DNA of 5,296 bases, taken from positions 1 to 5,296 of the forward strand of contig DLVV01000414.1 of NCBI GenBank assembly GCA_003445035.1, given 5' to 3'. The first letter of the stretch is position 1. Every line of letters starts with the position of its first letter. Shown here piece after piece: positions 1 through 5,296 of this stretch. The DNA is from Planctomycetaceae bacterium. GTDB taxonomy: Bacteria > Planctomycetota > Planctomycetia > Planctomycetales > Planctomycetaceae. A model generated the notes under the pieces. It was not told the DNA's origin. It ran no database searches and worked only from the letters and a program-made list of their open reading frames with translations. The position numbers were made by a program, and so were the translations under genes.

Positions 1-1964
1 GCCTCATCGGCCTCGTCCATGATCATTCGGTATCGCTCCGAGGCGTCTCGGCCCAGGAGTTGCCGGAAGGTGTTGTCGGCGTCGAGTTGGCTCTCAATGT
101 CGACTCTCAGCAGGATCCGCCGCGCTGGATCGAGCGTGGTGTCTTTCAACTGGTCGGCATTCATTTCGCCCAGGCCTTTGAACCGGTCGATGACGACCTT
201 GCGTCCCGAAGAGGCGGCGGCGAGCACCTGTTCCTTGTCGGCGTCGTCCTGGGCGTAGAAGGTCTCGTTGCCGATCTCGATCCGGTACAACGGCGGCTGG
301 GCGATGAAGAGTTTGCCCTGGCGGATCAACTCCCTCATGTGACGGAAGAAGAACGTCAGCAGCAGCGTGCTGATGTGGTACCCATCGCTGTCGGCATCCA
401 TCAGCAGGATCACGCGGCCGTACCGGAGCTTGCGGATATCGCAGGCGGGGCCGATGCCGGTGCCGAGTGTCTCGACAAGGTCCTGGATCGACTGGTTCGA
501 CATGATCTTGGAGGTTGAGAGGGACTCGGTGTTGAGCACCTTGCCACGAAGGGGCAGGATGGCCTGGGTGCGGCTGTTGCGTCCCATGGCCGCGGTCCCG
601 CCGGCCGAATCGCCTTCGACGATGAACAACTCGCTCTCCTCGCGATTGCCTGCCCGGCAGTCGTAGAGTTTGCCGGGCAGGGTGCTACGGCGGCTGACTG
701 GTGTCTTGCGACGGATTTCCTTGGCCGCATCACGGCTGGCCATGCGAGCCCGGGCGGCGAGCACGATCCGGCCGAGGATCGCGTCGGCAACCGAGGGGTT
801 GGCATTGAGCCATGTCTCCAGGCCGGGACGGATCAGTCCTTCGACCTGGCCGGACAACTCGGGGTTGTTGAGTTTTTCCTTGGTCTGGCCCTGAAACATG
901 GGGTCGCCGAGGAAGACAGAGAGGATGGTGACGATACCTTCACGGATGTCGTCGTTGGTGACCGTCACCCCCTTGGATTTGATGTCGTGGACATCCATGT
1001 AGTTCTTGACCGCCCTGGCCACTCCGGTCCGCAGTCCGCTCTCGTGCGTTCCTCCGGCGTGGGTGCGGATGCCGTTGACGTAACTGCGAACTTCCTCGTC
1101 GGTGGCCTCGGTCCAGTGCAGCACGACCTCGATCCGGTTTCCCCTGTCGTCCTTCTCGATCGAAAACGGGATCTCGTGGACCGATTTCTTCTGCCCGTCG
1201 GTGGTGATCTTCTCGAGATAGGCACCGATTCCCTCGGGATGATGCAACTCGTGCGTTTCGCCTTTCGTCTCGTCGTGAAAGAAGATCTTCAATCCGCCGT
1301 GGATGAACGAGATGTCTTCGAGGTGCTGGCGGATGGTCTCGGGATTGAACTTGGTTCGTCGGAAGATCGAATCGTCGGGGCGAAAGAAGATGGTTGTGCC
1401 GTGGCCTCGGATCTGGCGGACCTGCTTGACCCCGGCGGTTGGCTGGCCTCGCTTGTAGCTCTGCATCCACTCGTACCCGTCCCGCCGCACGGTTGCGATC
1501 ATTTCGGTCGAGAGCGCATTGACGACCGACGAGCCGACACCATGGAGTCCACCGCTGCGAGCATAGTTCTTGTCCGAGAACTTTCCCCCAGCGTGGAGCG
1601 TGGTCAGGATCAGCTCGAGTGCCGACTTCTTGGTCTTGGGATGCTTGTCGACAGGGATGCCCCGGCCACTGTCACTGACAGTGATCGAACTGCCGTCCTT
1701 GTGGAGCGTGCAGTTGATCCGGTCGGTTTCTCCGGCGAGGAACTCGTCAACCGAGTTGTCGACGATTTCCCACAGCAGGTGATGCAGTCCGCGGCTGTCG
1801 GTGGCACCGATGTACATCGCCGGACGACGCCGGACGGCCTCGAGTCCCTCGAGAACCTCGATGTCCTTGGCCTGGTAGGAGCCCCCGTCTTTCTGGGAAC
1901 TCTTCTCGCCAGCCGTGGCTGTCTTCTCGTTTGTCTTGGCCTTTTTGCCGGTTGCCGTCGCCAT
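1..1964 (-). CDS. parE: Type IIA DNA topoisomerase subunit B (topoisomerase IV ParE-like / GyrB family), C-terminus cut by window edge
   Basis: This is the ATPase subunit of a type IIA topoisomerase: it binds ATP, dimerises to capture a DNA duplex and supplies the TOPRIM metal site for cleavage. I translated 654 codons from the ATG at 1964. The GHKL ATPase domain shows EIVDNSVDE (66-74; Glu66, Asn70), SDSGRGIP (97-104), LHAGGKF (123-129), SGGLHGVG (137-144) and the transducer lysine motif QTK (360-362). The TOPRIM domain shows FIVEGDSAGG (Glu450 catalytic), PLRGKVLN (471-478) and DADSDGYHI (523-531). FKGLGEMN (595-602) follows. DADSDG is more ParE-like than the DADVDG usual in GyrB, and there is no large insertion like that of E. 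coli GyrB. The frame is still open at base 1, after ERYRMIMDEADE; family members usually end soon after this point, so probably only some ten to thirty residues are missing. The ATG lies 2 bases after the upstream parC stop (TGA-GG-ATG). An in-frame ATG at 1970 that overlaps that stop is an alternative start, but AGGA is better spaced for 1964. A gyrB label is possible. Confidence 0.95.
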   Translation of the reverse strand, partial: MATATGKKAKTNEKTATAGEKSSQKDGGSYQAKDIEVLEGLEAVRRRPAMYIGATDSRGLHHLLWEIVDNSVDEFLAGETDRINCTLHKDGSSITVSDSGRGIPVDKHPKTKKSALELILTTLHAGGKFSDKNYARSGGLHGVGSSVVNALSTEMIATVRRDGYEWMQSYKRGQPTAGVKQVRQIRGHGTTIFFRPDDSIFRRTKFNPETIRQHLEDISFIHGGLKIFFHDETKGETHELHHPEGIGAYLEKITTDGQKKSVHEIPFSIEKDDRGNRIEVVLHWTEATDEEVRSYVNGIRTHAGGTHESGLRTGVARAVKNYMDVHDIKSKGVTVTNDDIREGIVTILSVFLGDPMFQGQTKEKLNNPELSGQVEGLIRPGLETWLNANPSVADAILGRIVLAARARMASRDAAKEIRRKTPVSRRSTLPGKLYDCRAGNREESELFIVEGDSAGGTAAMGRNSRTQAILPLRGKVLNTESLSTSKIMSNQSIQDLVETLGTGIGPACDIRKLRYGRVILLMDADSDGYHISTLLLTFFFRHMRELIRQGKLFIAQPPLYRIEIGNETFYAQDDADKEQVLAAASSGRKVVIDRFKGLGEMNADQLKDTTLDPARRILLRVDIESQLDADNTFRQLLGRDASERYRMIMDEADE

Positions 1965-1966
1965 CC

Positions 1967-4402
1967 TCATTCGTCCTCGTATTCACTCCAGTCGACCAAC
2001 TCGATGTCCTGAGCGATGAGCTCGGTGAAGCCGGTTCGCTTGGAGGTCTTGACCCCGCGTCCGCCGCGGGAAGTGATGGTGTACTTGGTCTGGCCGAAGC
2101 TGAGCACCTTGTCGTTGGTGTTGCGGACCCGCAGGGTGTCGCTGGGCCGTGAGAGTTGCCGCGCGCCGATCACTTCGTCTCCGGCGTCGAGCTTGATGCC
2201 GCGGACACCCTTGCCGGGACCTGCCAGCACGGGAACGTCATCAATCGCAAAGTGCACCAGTCGCGCTTCTCGCGAGACGATGAACAGGGTCTGGCCGGTG
2301 GTGACCAGTTGGGCGAAGGCCACGCGGTCTCCGGAGTTGAGCCGGCAGTAGCGGCGGCCACTGCGTGTGGAAGGGGTCCGGAAGGCGCCGAAACTGTACC
2401 TGAGCACCTGTCCACCAGCGGTGACGATCAACAGGTAAGGTCCGGGAGTCGCCTCGCCGCGGACCGTGGTGTCCTGTGGCACGAACCTCGGATCGGTTCC
2501 CATCGCGGTGATCATCTGGACGCCGTCACCGAGTTTGACGTGCTTGGAAAGCGGCTCACCGTAACCGGATGAAACGGGCACGCTGTCGATCGGCAGGGTG
2601 TAGGCGGTGCCGTCGCTGGCCAGGATGATGGCTGAGTCGAGCGTACTGCCGGGCACGACCGACAGCACGCTGTCTCCCTCGCGAACCCGTGTCGACTCGA
2701 TTTTTGACAGCCGACTCACTCGCTTGATCCATCCGTCGCGAGTCACCACCACATTGGTGTTTTCACGGACAATGTAGGTCTGAGCGTCGAATTCGACGAT
2801 CTCGCTGACCGAACCCAGCGATGTCTTTCGCTTATCAGCAAACTCGGAGGCAACCTGTTTGAGTTCGTTCTTGACCACGCCCCAGACCTCCTTGGGAGAA
2901 CGGAGCAGGGCCTCGATCTGGTCCGCCTCGGCCCGCTTCTGCTCCAGTTCCTCGCGGATCTCGTTGATCTCCAGCCGGCTGATCCGGTAGAGCTGCAGTT
3001 CGAGGATCGCGTTGGTCTGGATCTCGTCCAGCGGGAAGGCCGTCATCAGCTTCTTCGCCGCGTCGGCCTTGCCGGTGCTGGCACGGATTAGTTTCAGAGC
3101 TTTGTCGAGCCCGTCGAAGAGAATCTCGAAACCCTCGAGGATGTGGATGCGTTTTCGGAGTTGTTCAAGCTGAAACTCGAAACGTCGTCGGGTGGTGGCG
3201 TAGCGAAACTGGTTGAAGTGGTTGAGCATCTCTCCGAGAGAAACTCGTCGCGGCGCCAGGCCGCCGCCACCGTCGGGGATCAGGGCCGTGGCGTTGTACG
3301 AGACGTTTTGTTCCAGGGGTGTGTGTTTGAACAAGTAGGCCATCACCGCGTCGGGGTCGGCGTCGGCCTTGGTCTCGAGCACGATCCGCAGACCGGATTC
3401 GCTGGAGGTCTCGTCGACCAGATCGGTCAACTGAGGCAGCTTGCGGTCGGCGATCAGTTCTCCGATTTCCGTCTTCAAGGTGTCGGTGGCGACACCGTAG
3501 GGCACCGAGTGAATGACCAACCGGCCGGGGGAGGTCTTTTTTCGACTCGATTCGGACTTCCATTCTCCCCGGACCTTGATCGAGCCCTTGCCGGTCTTGT
3601 AGGCAGTGCGTAGCGACTTCTTGTCGGTGACGATTCGGCCACCCAGCGGGAAGTCGGGACCCTTGATGTAGGTCATCAGCTTGCCAGGAGTCGCCCCGGG
3701 GTTGTCGACCAGGTGCACACACGCCTTGATCACCTCCTCGAGGTTGTGAGGCGGGATGCTGGTGGCCATGCCGACGGCGATGCCCTGGGTGCCGTTGACC
3801 AGCAGGTTGGGGAACCGCGCCGGCAGCACGACCGGCTCGGAGCGGGTGGCATCGTAGTTGAGCCTGGTGTCGACGGTGCGAAAGCGAAGTTCGGACATCA
3901 GCTGTTCGGCGATCGCCGTCAGCCGGGCTTCCGTGTAACGGGCCGCCGCCGCTCCCATGCCCATCACCGAGCCGAAATTGCCCTGTCCATTGACCAGGGG
4001 ATAGCGAAGTGTGAAGTCCTGGGCCATCCTCACCAGGGCCTCGTAGACGGCCGTTTCGCCGTGAGGGTGGTAGTTGCCGGTCGTGTCACCGCAGATCTTC
4101 ATCGACTTGCGCGGCTTGGCCGTGGCGGTGAGATGCAGATCGTGGTGCATCGCGTAGAGGATGCGGCGCTGGACCGGCTTGAGCCCGTCGCGGACGTCGG
4201 GCAGGGCCCGGGATTGAATCACCGAGAGGGCGTAGTTGAGGTAACGACGGCGGGTTTCCTGGCTGATCGAGACGTACTCGATCCGCGAATCTTCCCCGCC
4301 GTCACCTGCGGACTTCGAGCGAGATCTGGCCCGGCTTGACGCGGCCTTCTTCGACCGCTTGTCACCGGATCGTCCGTTGCCCGTGGTCGGCTTGCGAGCC
4401 AA
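1967..4402 (-). CDS. parC: Type IIA DNA topoisomerase subunit A (topoisomerase IV ParC-like / GyrA family)
   Basis: This subunit cuts and rejoins both DNA strands through a tyrosine ester, working as an A2B2 tetramer with the downstream B subunit. With the TTG start at 4402 it has 811 residues. Residues 1-38 form a basic low-complexity tail. The core follows: [11 protein letters not shown] (39-49), [20 protein letters not shown] (66-85), [10 protein letters not shown] (112-121), NGQGNFGS (138-145) and AAAARYTE with catalytic Arg155-Tyr156. Then come FPNLLVNG and IPPHNL (197-221), coiled-coil arms around 392-424 and 458-500, and a DNA-wrapping beta-propeller from about 544. Blade 1 (DGWIKRVS, then a GEPL motif) resembles E. 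coli ParC and lacks a GyrA box, although RGGRG occurs at 779-783 in the last blade. The tail is acidic (SEYEDE). Length suits the family (E. coli ParC 752, GyrA 875). An upstream in-frame GTG at 4435 would give 822 residues, but only the TTG has a strong, well-spaced Shine-Dalgarno. A gyrA label cannot be excluded. Confidence 0.96.
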   Translation of the reverse strand: MARKPTTGNGRSGDKRSKKAASSRARSRSKSAGDGGEDSRIEYVSISQETRRRYLNYALSVIQSRALPDVRDGLKPVQRRILYAMHHDLHLTATAKPRKSMKICGDTTGNYHPHGETAVYEALVRMAQDFTLRYPLVNGQGNFGSVMGMGAAAARYTEARLTAIAEQLMSELRFRTVDTRLNYDATRSEPVVLPARFPNLLVNGTQGIAVGMATSIPPHNLEEVIKACVHLVDNPGATPGKLMTYIKGPDFPLGGRIVTDKKSLRTAYKTGKGSIKVRGEWKSESSRKKTSPGRLVIHSVPYGVATDTLKTEIGELIADRKLPQLTDLVDETSSESGLRIVLETKADADPDAVMAYLFKHTPLEQNVSYNATALIPDGGGGLAPRRVSLGEMLNHFNQFRYATTRRRFEFQLEQLRKRIHILEGFEILFDGLDKALKLIRASTGKADAAKKLMTAFPLDEIQTNAILELQLYRISRLEINEIREELEQKRAEADQIEALLRSPKEVWGVVKNELKQVASEFADKRKTSLGSVSEIVEFDAQTYIVRENTNVVVTRDGWIKRVSRLSKIESTRVREGDSVLSVVPGSTLDSAIILASDGTAYTLPIDSVPVSSGYGEPLSKHVKLGDGVQMITAMGTDPRFVPQDTTVRGEATPGPYLLIVTAGGQVLRYSFGAFRTPSTRSGRRYCRLNSGDRVAFAQLVTTGQTLFIVSREARLVHFAIDDVPVLAGPGKGVRGIKLDAGDEVIGARQLSRPSDTLRVRNTNDKVLSFGQTKYTITSRGGRGVKTSKRTGFTELIAQDIELVDWSEYEDE

Positions 4403-4408
4403 TCCTGT

Positions 4409-4414
4409 CTCCTT
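4409..4414 (-). promoter_or_regulatory. Ribosome binding site that decides the parC start
   Basis: On the minus strand the bases read AAGGAG, followed by six bases (ACAGGA) and then TTG at 4402-4400. This is a near-ideal Shine-Dalgarno sequence at normal spacing. The competing GTG at 4435, eleven codons further upstream, has only weak purine stretches ahead of it. I therefore infer that translation starts at the TTG, although a rare start codon is involved. Confidence 0.7.
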
Positions 4415-4483
4415 CGTCCTTGAACCGAGCCACACTCGGCTTCGATTCTATCTTCCCTGATTCCTCGTCGAAGATCCGGCTCC

Positions 4484-4508
4484 GGCCATTTTCCCCCGAC
4501 CAATGGCC
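4484..4508 (-). other. Hairpin in the parC leader
   Basis: GGCCATT (4484-4490) and AATGGCC (4502-4508) are perfect inverted repeats around an 11-base loop. On the transcribed minus strand the loop reads GGTCGGGGGAA. No run of T follows the stem on the minus strand, so it does not look like an intrinsic terminator. It lies inside the predicted leader, about 80 bases before the parC start. It could be a regulatory or mRNA-stabilising element, or chance. Confidence 0.4.
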
Positions 4509-4553
4509 CTCCCTGTCCCTGGACGCCGCCTGACGGGAGTGGGGCGGAGTTAG

Positions 4554-4580
4554 ATTGTAGGGATTGTACCGATTTTACAA
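4554..4580 (-). promoter_or_regulatory. Candidate sigma-70-type promoter of the parC-parE operon
   Basis: Read on the minus strand, TTGTAA (4580-4575, four of six matches to TTGACA) is followed by a 15-base spacer and TACAAT (4559-4554, five of six matches to TATAAT). A second TACAAT lies at 4568-4563, nine bases upstream, so the two -10-like boxes form a tandem repeat TACAATCCC-TACAATC. Transcription from here would give a leader of roughly 145 bases before the TTG start. The spacer is short for a consensus promoter, so which -10 box is used is unclear. Confidence 0.4.
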
Positions 4581-4583
4581 GAC

Positions 4584-4593
4584 CAATCGATTG
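4584..4593. repeat. Perfect 10-bp palindrome CAATCGATTG
   Basis: CAATCGATTG is fully self-complementary. It sits four bases upstream (in the minus-strand sense) of the candidate -35 box of the parC operon, a position where a dimeric regulator or activator could bind. A single palindrome of this length can arise by chance, so any operator role is inference. Confidence 0.3.
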
Positions 4594-4709
4594 CAGCGGT
4601 TGCTCATGTCGTAACACTCGGGCAGTTGGTGAGGACGATGCAAAATGTTGTGAAAACACGACTTACGTCATACCGGCTGAAACGTTCCAAAACAAACAGA
4701 TCCGGTCAT

Positions 4710-4721
4710 CCGATCAATCGG
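4710..4721. repeat. Inverted repeat CCGAT-CA-ATCGG
   Basis: Five-base arms CCGAT and ATCGG flank a CA centre in the middle of the divergent region. Its inner core resembles the CAATCGATTG palindrome about 120 bases to the left, since both contain ATCG steps in opposite orientation. This is short and may be chance; it is recorded as a possible operator half-site pair. Confidence 0.2.
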
Positions 4722-4801
4722 CATAGGCCGAAGCCAACCCTGAGAACGACCGGTCCTCCATGACGTCGAGGAGATATCGGTCCAAAGGTGTGTCAACCGG
4801 A

Positions 4802-4816
4802 CGGGTGATCCACCCG
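4802..4816. repeat. Inverted repeat CGGGTG-ATC-CACCCG in the leader of the exported-protein gene
   Basis: Six-base GC-rich arms are perfectly complementary around a 3-base centre. In RNA this would form a compact stem-loop about 50 bases ahead of the ATG at 4869. No T-run follows, so it is not a terminator. It may be a leader hairpin or an operator. Confidence 0.35.
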
Positions 4817-4821
4817 GATTC

Positions 4822-4835
4822 GATTTGCACAAATC
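4822..4835. repeat. Inverted repeat GATTTG-CA-CAAATC
   Basis: Six-base arms are perfectly complementary around a CA centre, only five bases after the CGGGTG hairpin and 33 bases before the ATG at 4869. A two-base centre is too tight for an RNA hairpin with a full stem, so a DNA operator is the more natural reading. No transcription factor is identified. Confidence 0.35.
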
Positions 4836-4855
4836 AGCAACAGCAAGGCACGACC

Positions 4856-4861
4856 AGGGAG
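4856..4861 (+). promoter_or_regulatory. Ribosome binding site of the exported-protein gene
   Basis: AGGGAG is followed by seven bases and then ATG at 4869. This close match to the anti-Shine-Dalgarno complement at normal spacing supports that ATG as the start. Confidence 0.6.
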
Positions 4862-4868
4862 CCAAGGT

Positions 4869-5296
4869 ATGCCGGCCAAGACGAACTTCACCAGCAAGAT
4901 CACCATTCCGACAACAGCCGCGGTGGTAGCGGTTGTCGCCGTCGTGCTCACCTCGATCGCCTATCCTTTGGCCCGAGCTGACCAACCGGCCACACGTCGG
5001 TCGCCGGTGGCGAGTTGGTGGCACAACCAGACACGGAAGTACATGAATCGCCGCAGGGCGGCGGCCAAGCCGGCAACGGCTGCCCGGCAGGCGGCTCCGA
5101 TCCAGGTCCCCACCGTTGTCACACAGCCGATGCCGGTCCCGGAAGTCCTGCAGGCTGCGATTCAACCGGTCAGAAAGACGACGCCGGCTCCTGCCCCGGT
5201 GGTTCGGCAAGCTCCGACCCCGATTCCCACCCCCGTGGTCCGGAAGGCTCCGGCTCCTCCCAGGAAGGTGGTCCGCCGTGCACCGCAACGCCGTGC
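4869..5296 (+). CDS. Exported proline/arginine-rich low-complexity protein of unknown function, N-terminal part
   Basis: The frame opens with ATG at 4869 behind a good Shine-Dalgarno and stays open for 142 codons to the right window edge, so the C-terminus is missing. Residues 1-37 look like a Sec signal peptide: lysines at 4 and 10, a hydrophobic stretch AAVVAVVAVVLTSI (17-30), and ALA-type cleavage after ARA (35-37), leaving Asp38 as the predicted mature N-terminus. After a short segment with SWWHNQ (49-54), the mature part is rich in Pro, Ala, Val, Arg and Lys, strongly basic, with no cysteine. Three copies of VVR[QKR]AP lie at 111-116, 123-128 and 134-139. Such basic Pro-rich stretches often act as extended linkers or bind cell-wall or acidic polymers; a folded domain may follow beyond the window. 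The gene is divergent from parC and I see no functional link. I do not recognise the family. The N-terminal hydrophobic stretch could instead be a membrane anchor. Confidence 0.8.
   Translation, partial: MPAKTNFTSKITIPTTAAVVAVVAVVLTSIAYPLARADQPATRRSPVASWWHNQTRKYMNRRRAAAKPATAARQAAPIQVPTVVTQPMPVPEVLQAAIQPVRKTTPAPAPVVRQAPTPIPTPVVRKAPAPPRKVVRRAPQRR
5196..5285 (+). repeat. Three-copy PVVR-AP coding repeat
   Basis: Within the exported protein, residues 110-116 (PVVRQAP), 122-128 (PVVRKAP) and 133-139 (KVVRRAP) repeat with a spacing of 12 then 11 residues, separated by Pro-rich linkers. At the DNA level the units share GTGGT(T/C)CG(G/C) followed by AAGGCTCC-like sequence but differ at several third positions, so the repeat is diverged rather than freshly duplicated. 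It may continue past the window edge. Confidence 0.6.

Larger units (their letters stand above)
4403..4868. other. Divergent intergenic region between parC and the exported-protein gene
   Basis: No convincing gene lies in these 466 bases. The open frames that cross it do not resemble proteins and run on into antisense or shifted frames of the flanking genes. It holds the parC Shine-Dalgarno, the candidate parC promoter, the leader hairpin and four short inverted repeats listed separately. For the plus-strand gene I see no strong promoter. The best is TTGTGA (4648-4653), 17 bases before a poor TACCGG (4671-4676), which I do not call. Base composition around 4545-4700 is visibly more AT-rich than the coding regions, as expected for a promoter zone. 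Confidence 0.75.

Noticed and set aside
987..2012. Plus-strand open frame of 341 codons
   Set aside because: It lies wholly antisense to the B-subunit gene, whose every conserved motif reads on the minus strand. Long antisense frames are expected in GC-rich coding DNA, and its translation resembles no protein I know.
4484..4508. Possible intrinsic terminator at the leader hairpin
   Set aside because: There is no T-run on either strand after the stem, and nothing upstream on the minus strand would need termination here.
4219..4659. Minus-strand open frame of 146 codons overlapping the parC start
   Set aside because: It is in another frame of the parC N-terminal coding region and runs back through the predicted promoter. 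The parC frame carries the conserved motifs.
4648..4676. Possible promoter for the plus-strand gene (TTGTGA, 17 bases, TACCGG)
   Set aside because: The -10 element matches consensus at only two positions, and nothing else supports it.
4760..4981. Plus-strand open frame of 73 codons in the leader of the exported-protein gene
   Set aside because: It overlaps the start of the exported-protein gene in a different frame, is low-complexity (Gln-rich run), and no motif supports it. GAGGAG-like bases near it lie after, not before, its ATG.
4668..5288. Minus-strand open frame of 206 codons across the right end
   Set aside because: It is antisense to the exported-protein gene, is Arg/His/Gly-rich in the way shadow frames are, and lacks a recognisable motif. 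The plus-strand frame has a signal peptide and ribosome binding site.
1..5296. A novel defence, mobile or multi-gene system
   Set aside because: The window contains only a conserved topoisomerase operon and one exported-protein gene. There are no transposase, integrase, CRISPR, toxin-antitoxin or defence motifs on either strand.

Overview
The window holds the two subunit genes of a bacterial type IIA topoisomerase on the minus strand, transcribed leftwards, and the first part of a divergent plus-strand gene for an exported, proline/arginine-rich protein. The DNA is GC-rich (by eye about 60%). Long antisense open frames lie over the real genes, as is common in GC-rich coding DNA. The topoisomerase pair resembles, from memory, the ParC/ParE-like sets annotated in Planctomycetes and Myxococcota. 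That, together with a long low-complexity secreted protein, makes a planctomycete-like chromosome my best guess, but nothing here proves the phylum.

Region by region: positions 1-1964 (minus) encode the ATPase/TOPRIM subunit (ParE/GyrB family), nearly complete but cut by the left window edge just before its expected C-terminus. Positions 1967-4402 (minus) encode the breakage-reunion subunit (ParC/GyrA family), complete, and most likely starting at a TTG codon behind a strong Shine-Dalgarno sequence. The A-subunit stop and the B-subunit ATG are two bases apart, so the two form a tightly coupled A-then-B operon. Positions 4403-4868 are a divergent non-coding region with a candidate promoter for the operon, a 7-bp leader hairpin and several short perfect inverted repeats. 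Positions 4869-5296 (plus) begin a gene with a clear signal peptide and a Pro/Ala/Val/Arg-rich mature region that runs off the right edge.

Functionally, the two topoisomerase subunits should assemble into an A2B2 enzyme that passes one DNA duplex through another with ATP hydrolysis. The first C-terminal blade has ParC-like features and lacks a GyrA box, favouring a decatenase (topoisomerase IV) over a supercoiling gyrase. A GyrA-box-like RGGRG sits in the last blade instead, so this is not settled. The exported protein has no visible functional link to the topoisomerase and merely shares the intergenic region. I found no mobile element, CRISPR array, tRNA, rRNA or evident new multi-gene system. 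The oddities are modest and are listed as findings.
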